Positions 44,941-59,200 of a stretch of 64,000 bases of DNA are shown piece by piece. Where the stretch lies: assembly GCA_958298945.1 (NCBI GenBank), contig OY282605.1, forward strand, positions 110,666,267-110,730,266. Direction: 5' to 3'. The stretch's first letter is position 1. Each line of letters starts with the position of its first letter. Below the pieces are notes generated by a model. It had not been told where the DNA came from, did not search any database, and worked only from the letters and a program-made list of their open reading frames with translations. Source of the DNA: Atherix ibis (taxonomy: Eukaryota > Arthropoda > Insecta > Diptera > Athericidae). A program made the position numbers and the translations under genes.

Positions 44941-47900
44941 TCCACCACAGAACAGAATAGCAAATCAGCACACCAACAACTAGAAAGGAAAAAAAATCCG
45001 AAATGCTCTTATCTCCTTCGCACATACATGCACGTTAACTTAAATGCATATGCAAATTTTTATAATTTTAATCCATTCATTCATTGATTCAATATACTTA
45101 ACGGAGGAGGGTGGATGCATCATGCCATTTTTATTCTCTTTATTACAATATGATTTAAAATAGAAAAAAAAATGAAACTTGAATAGTGCTGGAAGAATGA
45201 TAAAAAATGAATTTTGATAAATTTTATGAACAAATGCGTAAGGGAGAGTTAGGGTATATCTAGTAAAGCTTATCTATTTACAGTGGAGAGAGTTGAATTA
45301 TTATAAATATTATAATTTAAAAGAGAGAACCAATGAAAAAACAATAAAATAATATATATTAACATTAATTTCATTTTATTTATATTGAACATCATAAAAA
45401 AAAACCATCACCTGTATTACATTAAAAATTGATTTTTCCTTTTCTTTTTGAAATATTTAAACATTTTTATTGTTATTATTATTTCCCTCCCCCTTCCCCC
45501 CTAAAACTTGTTAATTTTTCTTCCAATTGATTATGTTTACCTTTAAACTTACCTGCATCAAAATACCCTATTTACATAAGCATCTGCACATTGTAATTTT
45601 GTATGTGCAACTGTGTGAGTGGTGGGTGTATCGCTTACGTGAGCTCAGTAATTTACGTTATGCTCCGGGTACGTTTTTAATTTGATTTTAAAGATAAATT
45701 GAACATTAATTTTTTTTATCAACTTGAAAATATTTAAACTCTTATTTTTATATTTGATTACAAAGTTATTTTTACACAATTGGATTTTTTTGTGAAAATT
45801 GGGTACAAATTTTAAACAAAAAGGAATGGGTATAAAAAAAGTGTCTTTATTAAAAAAAAATTCTCAAATTCGGTCATAAGTTCAGACGTACTTACCCATA
45901 AATCCTTTAAAATGCATAAACATTTTATAAAAGCCTTACGTATTTTTAATGGTCATTTGTTCTATCCAAAAATAACATAAGAAATATTCCCTTTCATTCT
46001 CAGCATAAGGAGAAAAAATAAAAAACTTTGAAAAATCCATAAAAGAAAGAGAAAAAATGCCGACGATTAGTTTTTGTATATCATTAATAGTCAGCTGTTT
46101 TCGAAGAATTTGCCCAACAATTAATTTAATTGATTAACTTCTATTCTCAGTAATTTGGTTTATTCAAAAATAATATTCTCCTCTTACATCACTCACTCAA
46201 TCAGTTTGTTATTATTATGTTGACGTCATTTTGGTGCTGTCCCTCTTGTTTTTCTTTATTTTCTTTTTCATAATTGTTTTTGAGAAGTTTCTATAAGAAA
46301 AATAGTAGTTTAGAAATGAAACGAAAGAAATGAAAATAGAAAGGAACAGAAGAGTTAGGAGATGTGAGAGAAAAAAGAGACAGTTTTTCTGAAAAAACGA
46401 TTTACTCTGTAATTAAGAGAAAATCTTTTTATTTTTTTTTAAAGAAAAAAAAAAATGTGACAAGTGACAATCGTGCTGTTGTTTGTGTTGGTAATTCTAA
46501 TCATATGCTCAAATTGTTGAGAGAGAGCACAGAGTAAAAAGGTCAATTTTCTTGCGGAATAATAACAGCTGTGATTGTTGACAAAAATTTTTTTCTCGAT
46601 TTTCTTAGAAAATGTGAAATAGTAATAATAAAATACTCTGGGAATGGAAGGAGAGTGTGAGAGAGAAGAAATGAGCCTGAATTTTGATATGGACGAGAAT
46701 TGACATATTTAAGAAAGAAAAAAAAGAGCACTTATCAAGAGCAAACATATTCGTAGATAAATTGCATATACAGAAAAACTTTGATAATATTTGTTTCGAT
46801 GATTATCATTGCGAGTACGATGATGGTTTGCATATGGGGATGTATTCATGCATGTAGATTGTTGGTACTTGTATATCCACGCTGTTTGTTTTGGTTAGAT
46901 TTCCTCTACTTTTATTGCCTTTTACAGGTAAAAAATTATGTGATCTTCTGTTATGTTATTAATTTTTCCTTTACTTAAAAAGAAATAATTCCTTCTTTGT
47001 CAAAAAGATGTACTATAATTTGTCTCGTATATAATATTTTTTTAAAAATTTGTATTATTTTATTTAAATAAGTTAATTCTCTATCGTGTAACGCTGATAA
47101 ATTTTTTATTTCGTATCATTCCTCAACGATACCTTTGGTGATATATTTTAATCGCAGTTTAAAGACTGTTATCAGTTTGTGCGAGAATTCGGTGTTTCTG
47201 TTCCGAAACAGAAAAAAATTATTGCGCGTCCAATTAAAAAATAAAAAAAACTCAATTATTCGAATGAATTCAAAATTCATTTATTTGTAAGTAGCTATTG
47301 TCGTGTGAATATTTACAAAACGTGAAAAAAAAATTGATTGTTCGTCAGAAACAAAATTTGAATAATAATCGATGCCAGTTTTGTGGTATTTATCATTGTT
47401 TTTAATGTTTCGCCTATTATTTTGCTAAAAATGGAAGGTAAAAGAACGGAATAGATAAAAGAAGTTCAATCGATTTCGATGGAATTAGGCATATTTCTGA
47501 TGACATCTCGGCTAAAGATAATCAACGTATTTCGCGAGGGAGAGTTTCATTCTAACCGTCAACATGTCGCTTAAGGAGAATTCACACAGCAATGGAAAAT
47601 AGACAAAAATAATTATAAATATCATATTTTTAACATTTTAAGAAGAAAATTATTAGCTAAAAGAAAAAAAGTGATTTTTAGAAAAATGAAGGAAATTTGT
47701 TAATTTTGTTTTTTTTTCCAAAATTGCCGTAGCCTCAAGAAATTACCTACCAACTTATCTAAGCTAATATGAATATAAATACGGTTATAAATTGAGCTGT
47801 TAGAGTAATTTTTTCTTTAATTTTGAATAAATGTTCCTCAGTTTCTGGTTTTATTACTTATTAAACAGCAAAAGAAAATAGGAAAAAAAAATCCATCTTT

Positions 47901-50250
47901 TAATGTTGTTCTGCTGTCTGTTGTACTGTCATTCATTATTTTTTATTAAACTGTGTTTTTATGTTAACATATCGATTTGTAAAGTTGTTGTGGCTGCTGT
48001 CATGATCGGATATGTTTTAATCCAACTTTTTAAAATATTTATCCACGCGAATTGATGATAAAAACTAAAAATAGATGATAATAATAAGAAACTTAAATTT
48101 AATAAAATAAAAGTTATATCTGAAAACTGATAGAATAAAAAATAAATATATAAAATATGTAAAAGAAAAATGTAAAAACTTTTAATAAAAAAAATTAACT
48201 ATTTTTAGATAAACTTTCAAAATAAGTGACTTTTTAGAAAAATTATCATAAAAAATAACTCTTGGGATAAGATTTCCAATAGATTTTATTGAAATTTTCT
48301 ATATATTTTTTACATATTTTATACTAAAAAACTAAAATAAAATCAAAAATTTTGATAAAATTCTAAGTAAATGTTTATTATAACATAAATGAAAATGTTT
48401 CCTTTAAAATTAGAGGGAAAAAATTTAACTCTCCATCGAAAAATTTCTGTACTGAACTCGTATGTGCATACGTGTATGTACAGTTTTACTCGTACATGTT
48501 ATTGACAATCAAATTTAACATTATTCGTAGTATGCAAGTAATCCGAATACGTAAGCAAACTTTCCAAAGAACTGTCAAATTTTATGAACTGTTGTTGAAA
48601 AACGAAATAAGAAACAGAATATTCGGAATGAGATAGATTTAAAGAGGAATGGAAGAGAAATGGAACAAAAATGGGAAAAACGAGAATGAAATCATGTAAT
48701 TGCCATCGTCGTCGTCTCCCTTCATGGTTATTATTCAATGAAGTATTTTTTTTCTTCTACTATTGTACTACTCACCCTTTCTTCTCTCTATATCTTTTTT
48801 TTTTGGCCAAAGGCTATGCCAATCGGAATGAAAAGGCAACATTTCAACTCTCATTTATTATTTACACTTGATTTCGTTTTTTTTTTCTTTTTAAATATTT
48901 TCAAGTACAAATTGTAAACAGCTGATTGTCAATGTTTTTGTTTATACATGACTTTATAATTTTGTTAAATCGTATTTATTTTTAAATTAATTTTCTTTTT
49001 GGCAGGATATCCTTTTTTTTTTGCAAGAATAATAAATGAAAATTGGAAAATTGTCTATTTTTTTTTAGAAAATTCCTTAAGATCTTCATATAAAATAGGA
49101 CATAATTTCCAAAATATTTTTGAAAGGAATTTATTTCTTATAAACAAATTTAATATAGAATTTTTTTTTTCAGTAATATTTCTTCTTTTAATATAAGATT
49201 TAGAACTTATTTTATTTTTTTTATATTCAATCTTAAAATCAAAAAAAAAATTCAGGCATCTATTTAATAAATGAATATTTAAAAAAAAAACATTCAAAAA
49301 TAATCCTAACAACCAAAAAGAGAAAACTCTCTTCTGTATTTATTAAAAACCTAACCTAACTTTAACCACAAACTTTTAAAAATTCTCTTTTCGAAACTAG
49401 GTTAATTCTACGATTTGTGTAAGCATGGAAATTTATGATTACAACCACACACACACACACGTAATCTTATCTACAAAAACCAAGCCGACGGACACATGCT
49501 AAAAAATCCAAAGATGAAAAAAAATATTTAAAATTTAATCAAATTCGTCCAAAACACGTTTAAGTGTTAAATGGCAATATTTTTTACCCTGCCTTTCAAA
49601 TTCAAGAAAACTTCCAAATAATTAAACTCTGAAAATATTATGAAAATTTATTCAAGGAGACTCATTTTCTACAGGGTGTGTTTGTGAGCATGGAAATTTA
49701 TTGATTCCAACGTGCATAAGCATGTGTGCTTATAATGAAAAAGAAAATATCAAAATAGAAGCGTTAAGAAAAACCACGCGATATAATGACATTGTTGTTT
49801 TTTTAAGTATTAACAATTAATAAATAAAACGAAAATTCATTTAAAACACGTGCACCTTTTGTACTCATCGAACTTATTACCTGACAAGGGAAATATTATT
49901 GATGAATTTACAATCCATAATCACCGGCAATTACAATATTTGTTGGAATTAAATGTTGTTACTCGTCGTAAAGCCTGTAGTGTTATGGGTGTTGTGTTAT
50001 GGAATGAGAAAGAAAAATTTTTGAAATTAAAAATAAAATTGCTTATTTAAAAATTTAAAATATTTGCATACGTATTAGAAGAGAAATAGGGAGAGAACGT
50101 TTCAGAAAAACTTGATTTTAAAACAAAAAGAAAAAAAGAAATTTTTCTTTAATAAAAGTTAATTAATAGACGAGAAAGAAATCTTTTTGTACATGCATAC
50201 ACGTACATGCCATCTATGATCATGAATTAGTTTGAAAATATTCCAATTGT
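44941..50250. other. A+T-rich non-coding DNA
   Basis: Unique A/T-rich sequence with (AC)n near 49447-49460. Acceptor-like tracts occur, including one directly followed by GTAAAA at 46928. TTTCTTTTTGGCAG is at about 48991-49004. No coding region is supported. Confidence 0.45.
46900..46934 (+). promoter_or_regulatory. Weaker recursive-splice-like junction
   Basis: A pyrimidine-rich tract (TTTCCTCTACTTTTATTGCC) ends in TTTTACAG at 46927 and is followed at once by GTAAAA. The acceptor half is strong, but the donor half lacks the G at position +5. It is therefore a weaker version of the junction at 10442/10443, on the same strand. Confidence 0.25.
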
Positions 50251-50800
50251 CATTAAAACGTATCATGATGCATTTGCGTTTGTGTACATGTGCTGTGGAC
50301 GATTTGTACTTTTCTGAGTAAGAAGATTGGATAAGCATGCATGCATGTACCTGGGGGCAAACCGGATGGCTGGTGTCTGTTTCTTCTTCTCCCTTGATTT
50401 AATTGCGTTCGTGCATTAATGGCCTAATGCCTGACGGGCGGTCTCTTTCAACCTGTTGGAATGACTTTTAATTGATGCAACTCAGTGTGTGAGTGGTACG
50501 AATGTGTAGTGGTGCGGTAGTAATTTGCTCGCTAGCAGACTGGCCAAGGGTGTGAGTAGCGTAATCGTGTGTTGTTTATCAGTTGTATTCGTCTGAATTT
50601 TCGGCGATAATTGTACTGTCACAACCCTGTCAGCTGACATAAGTCGACTTTTTAGAAAACTGAAATGAGTTCTTGCGTTCGTCTCTTCTTATTCTTGGTT
50701 TCCTAACCATTTCGCTGCTGTCCCCACCCGCCTTGGTTGCTCTCACTAACATCGTCTTTGTTGGTGCAACATTTATTCCCGCCTTTTATTTAAAGTAAAT
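50251..50800. other. Small complex island
   Basis: Balanced-composition sequence with GCATGCATGCATG near 50335-50347 and no recognisable gene. Confidence 0.35.
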
Positions 50801-51998
50801 TTCTTTGGTTCTTATCTCTCTTATCATTAATTATGATAATTATCAGTTAAATAAAATTTTGGTAATTAATCTTTTGTTGTTTTTTTTCACCTCAATTTGC
50901 GGCCACTTTCCAAATTTGCTCTGTTGTATTTTATTCGTAATAAAATTTATTGTATTTTCACAAAGTTTTCTTTTAATCTTTTAATAAATATTATTGAGTT
51001 ATCAAAATTTTAAATTTTCTGATCAATTTCGACGAGTTTTTTTAGGGTGGTTTATTTAAAAAGGCAAACGTATTTTTTCCCCCAAAAAAAACACATAAAA
51101 ATACTAATGAATTCAAAAATTTCAATTTATTTAAAAAAAATAATAATAAATAACATGATGCAAATTTTAATACCAGCTGATCAAATTATGAAGTTCAGAA
51201 AATTTGACTCAACTTTTGTTGTTGATTTGTGTGTGTGTGTGTATGATTTGGGGGAGAGAGGGGATGATAGTACGATTAATGGGAATGTGTTTAAGAAAGT
51301 GGCAAACAGATTTAAAAATTTGCTTATTTATTTACTAAGAAAAATTTCATTGAATCATCGCTTATGGTTTTTTCGAAAGCATATGCAATTTTTGTTGTGA
51401 CTAATGCAAAAGTTGTTGTTTTTTATTACTCATTTTCAGACGAAAAAAAACAGCACAAAAAAAAACAATACCAGAAGTGATTTTTTGTAATTTTTCACAT
51501 TTTTATTAATATTTACTTTTAAGTTCTATTTTTGGAAATTTTGTATTTTTTTAATTTTTATTATTATAAATTTCGAAAAAATGTCGGGTTTATTTGCAAA
51601 AAAAAAAAAATTAAAACATTTTCCATACTCTACTATAGGAAGCTGTGGTCTATTAAAATGGGAGTTGAGATTGTTACGATCTAACGTAGATAATTTTCTG
51701 GTTTATGAACAGAATCTCAGTCAACTCCAATTTAGTTTAACTATTTTTTTTACACAATTCTCGCTCATATTCGCTCACTTACGCGTCGAGTCTGTCTTCC
51801 CCACAAACAATAGCCACAGTCTAACAACCCAACTGACTACTTCAAATCCTCTGTTTGTTTTGTTATATTTTTCGTTATTATAAAAATGAGTTATATTTTT
51901 AGCAGTATTTGCTACTGTATCATCGAAACTATATCCAGAGAGTACCATTAGGAATAGATCCTCAAAGTCCTTCAGAATTCATCGACCGTGATTCGATA
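50801..51998. other. A+T-rich spacer
   Basis: A/T-rich with (TG)n near 51228-51241. Frames at 51047-51400 and 51581-51883 have no domain. No features are supported. Confidence 0.4.
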
Positions 51999-52150
51999 TA
52001 CGAGGTCTGTTCAAAAAGTATCGTGAATTTTGAATTTCCGCAGGTTACGTATATTCGATTTTTTGTGGCTTATATTGGTACTCATGTCTCTCACTTATCC
52101 CGACAAGTTCCGCCATTTTGAATGTTCAGTTAATTTTTGGCAGCTGCTTT
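51999..52150 (+). mobile_element. Solo 5' end of a mariner element
   Basis: Begins TA then CGAGGTCTGTTCAAAAAGTA. It continues with the same 5' untranslated sequence as the mariner at 6021-6899 (ACTCATGTCTCTCACTTAT, then GTTCAGTTAATTTTTG) up to CAGCTGCTTT. Similarity then ends abruptly and no matching right end is found downstream. It is a truncated insertion, oriented with the transposase 5' side on the left. Confidence 0.88.
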
Positions 52151-52750
52151 ATATATAAGTGCTGATATGCTGCCCAGTGATAAAAATTATAAGGAATCTG
52201 CCCCGTCATACACACGACACATTGACTGAACTACTTAATAACGAAACCTTTTTGACGGCTCATTCATTTGCCATCTACCGAAAAATCAGCCTCTTGAAGA
52301 GCCACACCGAAGTTTTGGGCATGTAAGCTCCTCAGAATTCAGATTGGACAGATTGGACAGATATTTTATTTTGGTACATCACTTGTCCTATATGCGACTA
52401 GAATTACTTTTAAAAACTCCATTTGGAATTTTTTACAACATTTTAATCAGCTCCACTAAATTTAACAAAATTCGTTTAGAAATGTGCTTTTTCTCCATTT
52501 TCCAACAAAAAAAAAACCTAGAGAAATTTTTTCAGAAAATCTTTGTAGGAAAAAAGAGAAAAAATTACAATTTCGTACAGTCAAAATAAGTAAATAGAAG
52601 AAAAAAAAACTTTCAATTTAATTGAAGGAAAAATTCAAATTTTCTTCTTCTTGATTTTTATTTTTAGCTCTTTTGACGTTTATTTGGAAAAATAACTGAA
52701 CTCATAACAAAAATATATTTTATGAATGAAAAGAGAATTATTTGAATTTT
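52151..52750. other. Unassigned sequence after mariner end
   Basis: About 200 bp of complex sequence (52151-52360) follows the mariner breakpoint with a GATTGGACA tandem near 52343-52360, then A/T-rich DNA. It could be the flank created by the truncating event. No family was recognised. Confidence 0.3.
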
Positions 52751-55650
52751 ATTCACATTATTAACAATTGTGACCGTGTGCGCACGCGAGTGTAAATAAG
52801 ACAAGCGGATGAGCGAGCGAGCGAGCAAACACCCCGAATTGAAGAGTTCACAATAATTTTCTGATGAATCACATTTTAATCGGTTTCGGCGGGAATTTTT
52901 ATTTAAATTGATTGTCAAATAATTAATTTGAAATTTGTTTTTTTTTCTTTCTTTCGTTGCTGTCATGAATACACACGGAAGAGTTATTTTATGGTGAATG
53001 TGTAGATAAATTGATGACAAGTGATTCCTTTCGTTTTGGTTATTGTGGACTTGGCAGAACTGCTGTCGACAATATTTTGCCATTCGTCGGGGTTCACCTT
53101 TTGTTTACTAAATTTTCCAAGACGACACGTGGGCATTTTCATTTTGCCATTAATTCAGTTTATGGGAAATTTAATAATTCTTAATAAAAAGGTTTATTTT
53201 TCAACTAAGTAATAAGTTTTTTTTTTAAATTGAAATTTTTTTTTATTAGACAGAATTTAATTGTCTCTCAATAATAGCAACTGTAAACACATTTGTTATA
53301 CGTTTTTCTTATACTTTTTTTCATTTTAAAATTTTCTTATATACAAATTATAAGCCACAAAGAAGGAGAATAACAATAATTGCCACGATAATGGCGCCAT
53401 CTAAACGTTGTCGTTACAGTTATGAAAAAATTCATTTCGATTATGTCATTTCCAGTGGACCAATTTTTCCCAAATTTCGTAATTTTTTTTAATATTTTTT
53501 CCATATGCCAAAATCTAAAAAAACAGAATTTGTTGTTTTTGGTTAAAAATGAGTGACTTTGTATGCAATTAATCGCAAAATTATTCCAAATTCTGACAAG
53601 TACTGTATTCCTCCAACAGTGTGAAAGGGTGGTAAATGGATATGATTGTACGTTTACTGAAAACTTCAACGATTTTTTATTTCTCTGTTTGTGTGTGTGT
53701 TTTGGAGAGGAGGTGGAGGGTCTGGGTTTGTGAGTTTTTTTTCTATACTAAAAATTTAATTGGACCAAGTGTGAGTGAATGAATCATTCGAGCATATTTC
53801 ATTTTTGGGGATACCCTACCTGGCATGTTCCGATCTTTGTTCCGTTTCGGTTGGTTGCATTGTTTTTGGTTATTTGAAATTAACTTGTGAAGGAACGACA
53901 GAATCGAAATCGAAATATAACGTAAACGGAAAGTTGTTGATGAAAATAAAATTTTAATTACACTTTACTATAAAAACTGCACAAATTACATGTTTTACAA
54001 TTAGAAAAGTTACAATTCCATTTACAATTGCATAGTTACACAAATACAAATTACATTACGTACTTTGACATAATTTTAACTGGAATTTTGTAAAATTGGT
54101 ACCGAAGAAAAGAAAAAAAATTAAATTGTGATGCAAGCAAATATGATGAAAAAGTTGGGAAAATTGAATGCATTCATTCGCATTTTGTTCTCTGTTCGCT
54201 TGAAATTTACTAATTTTTCCTTCTTTACTTTTTCTGTGTTGTTGAAAGAGATGCACATAATTGACGTCAGACATGAAATTGTCTTACTGAGAATAAAGTG
54301 TTTTGTAGAGTCACGAATCATTAAAATACAATGTTGAAATGCGGAAAAAATCAAATAAAAAATTGTGACAATTTTTTGTAAAAAAATATTCTTATAAAAA
54401 TTTCAATAGTCGAAAGCTTTTGATTAATTTTCCTTTATGAGATACTTTTTTCATGTGTCGCCAGATGGTGTTGATATCACAAAAACGTCAGTTTCAACTC
54501 AAGAATAGTTTAAGCGAACCAAATTTAATATAGTTTCTTTTTGTTATAAATAGAAAATGTTTGATTGCGAAAAAAATATAGTTTTTTTAATAAAATACAA
54601 AAATTTATTTTCGAATTCCTATATTTTTTGGATATAGGTTGGGTCTTATCAAAAATAATTTCTGCCAAAAAGGATCCTGTTCGACACAGCGATTGGGTTT
54701 TCGTGCAAGAATCTATCAACTGGTACAAGATTAAATATAAACCGTAACCTAGAAACTTTTAAGCAAATAGTTGAGCACATTTATACGATCATGAGACAAA
54801 GATCGCGCATCATGAATTGTTCGAAAAATGCTGAAAGCCTGTCACCAGCTTTGACAACACTTTCGACAATTTTTCAAGGTCAAAATTTGCAGTTCATATG
54901 ACCTAAGCTTATTTTTATTTAAGAATTAAACTAATGGACATTTTTTGTCTGTTCGGAAAGTAAAAAATATTAAACTTTGAGGAGCGCCGACTTTTAAAAC
55001 AACAAAAAAGAACATTTAATCTTTCTCTCGTCAAAAAAAAAGAAAAGAAAAATGAATTTTTCCTGAACAAAAAAACTTTTTAAAAATTATTTTGCTATTG
55101 TTTTTTTCTACATTTTTTTAAGTAAAAAAAAAAAGATTAATAATTTGAAAAGTAGAAAATGTTGAATGAGCTTGTAAAAAAAAAACAATAACACTCACGT
55201 CAATGGAATTTACACAATCGATAATTTGCATTCCATTTTCCTGTTTGTTCCTTCCCTTTTTTTTTCTCTCACGCCATCTCATATTGCAAGCGGTTGGAAA
55301 GTTGTGTTAATGCGAAAGAAAAAACAAAGGCAAGAAAAAGAATGAAACTAGAACGGTATAGACAAAAGATGCATGTGTAAACATATATAAAAATACATTC
55401 ATTTGACATAAACAAACAAAGAACATCAAAAATCACGAACTACACAAATTGGATTGAGAGAAAAACCAAAAAAGCAAATGAAAACAATGCGAATTCTCTT
55501 TTTTATTTGTTATTCTTATTCATAATATGTGCGTACAAATTGAAAGGAATTTTTTTCTCTTTCTCAATAAAAAATGAGAATTAATATCAATGCAAAGAAT
55601 TACATCATAAAAATAATAAAAATATCAAATAAATGAGTTATGTGTACAAT

Positions 55651-55672
55651 ACACACACACACACACACACAC
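55651..55672. repeat. (AC)n microsatellite
   Basis: About eleven uninterrupted dinucleotide units. Confidence 0.9.
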
Positions 55673-56094
55673 ATTTTTGCATAAATAATGAAAATATTTA
55701 TATTGTACATAAAATAGCAGTGAATTTTTTTTGACTTTATTTAATATTTTCGTAAAGTAAATAAACAATGTTTTTTAAGATTTTGTTTGTTTTGTACAAA
55801 ATAGCAACGTTTTTGATTATGTTTTTTTTGCAAATATTAGAAATTCTAAATAAAATCAGCCTTTTTTGAGTTGTAAAAAAAAATCGACATTTTTACTCTC
55901 TTTTCGTTTGTCATTTTGCGTAAGAAATAAGATCTTCGCCTCCCCCTCCCTCTCCGTTTGTCATTTATTAAAAAAATATGACTTTATTATTATGACAATA
56001 TTATTATTATGTTGAAAAGGGAAAATATTAAACAATATCTGGTTTAGTTGGTTATGCACGTACGATGACAGTTTGACTTTTCAAGTTCATTTGC

Positions 56095-56116
56095 ACACAC
56101 ACACACACACACACAC
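56095..56116. repeat. (AC)n microsatellite
   Basis: About eleven uninterrupted dinucleotide units, some 440 bp after the previous tract. Confidence 0.9.
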
Positions 56117-57066
56117 TCTAAGTTTGAATAAGAAGTTTTTTTTGTCGTTTTCGTTATTTCCGTATACACACCACCACCACCTCCGCCAGCAGTATATATA
56201 AATTAACAGTCAGTCAGTCAGTCAATTCACCACGTTTTCGGTTATTCACAATTTAGGGATTCACAGTCGGCCGCAAATCACTCCCATGCCTCAATCACCA
56301 CCACCGCTACCACCTGTTGAATATTATTTGCCTTAAAGGATTTGAACTGCTCTTTAAAAGCGAACAATTTCCATTTATTTTCTCTCATTTTTTCTCACAT
56401 TTTTTTTTCTTCATGTGAGTACGTATTCTTAAAAATAAAGTAAACAAACAGAGAGCCAGAGAGATACAGTCGTACGTTATTTTCTTGCTGTGAGAACATT
56501 TTAAGGAATTTCATGGTTTTTTTTGTTGTTGAAAAAATGGAATTTTTCTGCTATGAAAAAAAGGAAAGTTTTCTTCGTAAAAGGAGATATGTATTTTTAG
56601 AAAGGATGATTCTCAATAAATGTTACCATTGTTAAGCCTTACAAAAGTAAGTCCTTCGATTGTGTTCAGCAGATTAAAAACTATATTTGGCAATTGTAAG
56701 GTTTCTCGGCAGAACATCATATTCCAGTGCGGGGATTTAATAAAACTGAATTAATTTAGATTATAAAAATGATACTAAAAAATACAATTACATTTTTATT
56801 TTGGGTTTTTTTTCGAATTTTTTTTTTGTAATTTTACTTTTAAGAAAAAAATTTATTTTTATAATTTCTATTTTTATTTAAAAAAAAAAAATTAATAATT
56901 TCTATGCCCAAGAGTGACATGGAATTCATCCCTCGTTTTAGCAATTCGAAAACTTCAATGGTTCCCCAATTTATCTATTTTCTGTGCTGCCATATTCAGT
57001 GTTCCTCCATTTCGCATACACAAGATTCAGTTTTTTTTTTTTTTTTTGTAGCTATTTTTACTGTTT

Positions 57067-57112
57067 ATTATTATTATTATTATTCTTGTTGTTGTTATTG
57101 CTGTTGTTGTTC
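57067..57112. repeat. ATT and GTT triplet run
   Basis: Uninterrupted ATT/TTA units pass into GTT/GCT-type triplets. Confidence 0.75.
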
Positions 57113-57590
57113 TTAGCAAATGACAATTTTTACTAAACAACAGGGCATAAAAATAAAATAAGAAAATAGAAGACGGGAAAATTTTCTTCCAATTGTTGTT
57201 CGTTCTGGCTGAAATGATTATAAGAACAGGTAAACATTATTTATACGCAATAGCGTTGTTTTTCCTTTACTCTCTTTTTTGTTGTTGTTTTTTTTTACTG
57301 ATGAACCATTTCCTAAAAAGCTATTATTTGAAGTTTTTATGTAACGGCAAAAAGAGAACGAAAAGAGAATGTTAGAAAATAAAATAAAAATAAAAACAAG
57401 AGCAAGAATAAAAAGAATAAAATAAAATAAAATAAAAGAGTGTGAATCCTGCAAAGAAACTGTCACAACGGAACAACAATGAAATTTGTTATGTTAATAG
57501 GGGGTTTGGATGGGGGTTGGTGCTGTTTGAAGTGAAACCATTACAACACGCATAATAAGGAGAAAACTCCCATAAAAACCGTTGTATTAT

Positions 57591-58060
57591 TATTACGGTT
57601 TTTTTTTTTTTAGTTTTCCTGCACGACCAACTGAGAGTTTCGTCTTTGCTGTGCAGTCAGTCGTCTATCGTTTGTTCCATTTCCATTGACGCCGCCGGCA
57701 ATACGTGCATACGTAAATACCTACACCCATACAAATGTTCATATCAGCTCCTGCGACACGTAACTTTAAGGCAGTCAGCAAGCGTTCGTCGTTGCCTGCG
57801 ATCGAAAAATTTCACTTTCATCCGTAACGACGACAACACTGAGAACGACTGAAAACGAAACACTGATGTTTGTTCCTTTTTGCTAAAACATTTCTGAGTA
57901 GGAGAACGTGGTATGGATAAGTTCGAGTGGTGGGCGTGTAAGGATCGATAAAACGAATGCTTTTTAGAACGAGTTTTATCACATGACAGTTCAATGACAA
58001 TATTTCCACCCTTACGCCTACTTCCCCTTCCTAGTTCGCATAGTACATTATTGAATTTAG
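57591..58060. other. Small complex island
   Basis: Balanced-composition unique sequence. The overlapping frames on both strands (57646-57852, 57744-58064) have no recognisable domain. Confidence 0.35.
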
Positions 58061-59200
58061 CCAAAATTGTATTAGATAGAAATACACGAGGATTTTGTTC
58101 AAAGAAGTTGATAGGGGTTTTTTTTTGATAGGGGTTTTTTTTTTAGACAAGGAGAAGAATCAGGATGTAAGAGAAAGTTGTATGGTTTTACGTTTCGTTT
58201 AATGTGTGTGTGCTCTCTTATAGCCGCAGATGATGTTAAGTAAGAAAAACTTTTGACAGCGCTTCAATTTCGTTGTATTTGTTAATAGAGCAAAAGATAC
58301 CAATTTTTATTTAGAAGATATCGTCTTGAAAGCTGTACAAGTCTATCATGAACGTATAAAAGGAAAGAAAAAACGAACACATTCACGAGTGTACATAAAA
58401 TAATTAAGAATTGATCACTACTTTCGACGTTCCGAAAAATTTGCTTGTATGCCGCCTCCTCTGTCACTTTTGTTCCAAATCATCGTGAATTGAATTATAT
58501 TAACTGTTATCTGTAAGAGTATCAGTGGCGCTGTTCGTTTATAAATATAGAGAGGAAAAACCGACGTTACCAAAATTTGATCTAATTAAAAAAAACCTAA
58601 ACGTTTTGGTTAAAAAAATTATCAAAAAATTCCCACAATTATTGTTTTTGAGATTGTTTATATTTGAATTCATGAAAAGGAAGGAACAGAATATGAATGC
58701 CAATGACAGAGTGAAAAAAACATTGCTATGCACGTGCGAGAAAGAATAGGTACTAATTATTTTTATGCTTCCTTCTCTCCCTTTTGTACTAAACACAAAT
58801 GTGCAAATGCGTGAATATTATCAGTAAAAGACCGGGTTTTTTTTTTTAAATATCTTATATAAAAAATAAGGGAATTATTTTAAAAAATAATGAAATTTTT
58901 GATCGATATTCTGAATAAATAATAAAATAATAAAATTTTGATCGATTTAAGGAATTTGAAAGAAGAAGAATTATCAGGAAAAGAAGAAAAAAAAACGAAT
59001 AAATTAATATATTTCTCTCTTTTTATTACATCTTATTTTTCTCTTTTATCAATTTTATTGGATTTATTTTGTTTATTTTTCTCTCTACATAATAGAAAAT
59101 TGATGAGCATGAGTACACCACGGAGTTTGGGTAATAATAAAAGTTCAATTCTGGATTTTATGTGTAAAATAAGGCACGCACACAAAGTGAAATATTTACT
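58061..59200. other. A+T-rich spacer with short tandem duplication
   Basis: GATAGGGGTTTTTTTTT is present twice in tandem at 58110-58126 and 58127-58144. The rest is A/T-rich and featureless. Confidence 0.4.

Larger units (their letters stand above)
52751..57590. other. A+T-rich non-coding DNA with (AC)n tracts
   Basis: The segment contains GAGC repeats near 52812-52826, long (AC)n tracts at 55651-55672 and 56095-56116, CAGT repeats at 56207-56223, ATT/GTT triplet runs at 57067-57112 and AATAA/AAAAT pentamers at 57415-57438. A moderately complex stretch lies at 54640-54960 without a match. There is no supportable gene. Confidence 0.45.

Noticed and set aside
45530..45560. Minus-strand recursive splice site (CAG followed by GTAAGT)
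   Set aside because: The donor half is good, but the upstream tract on the minus strand is purine-rich and unlike an acceptor.
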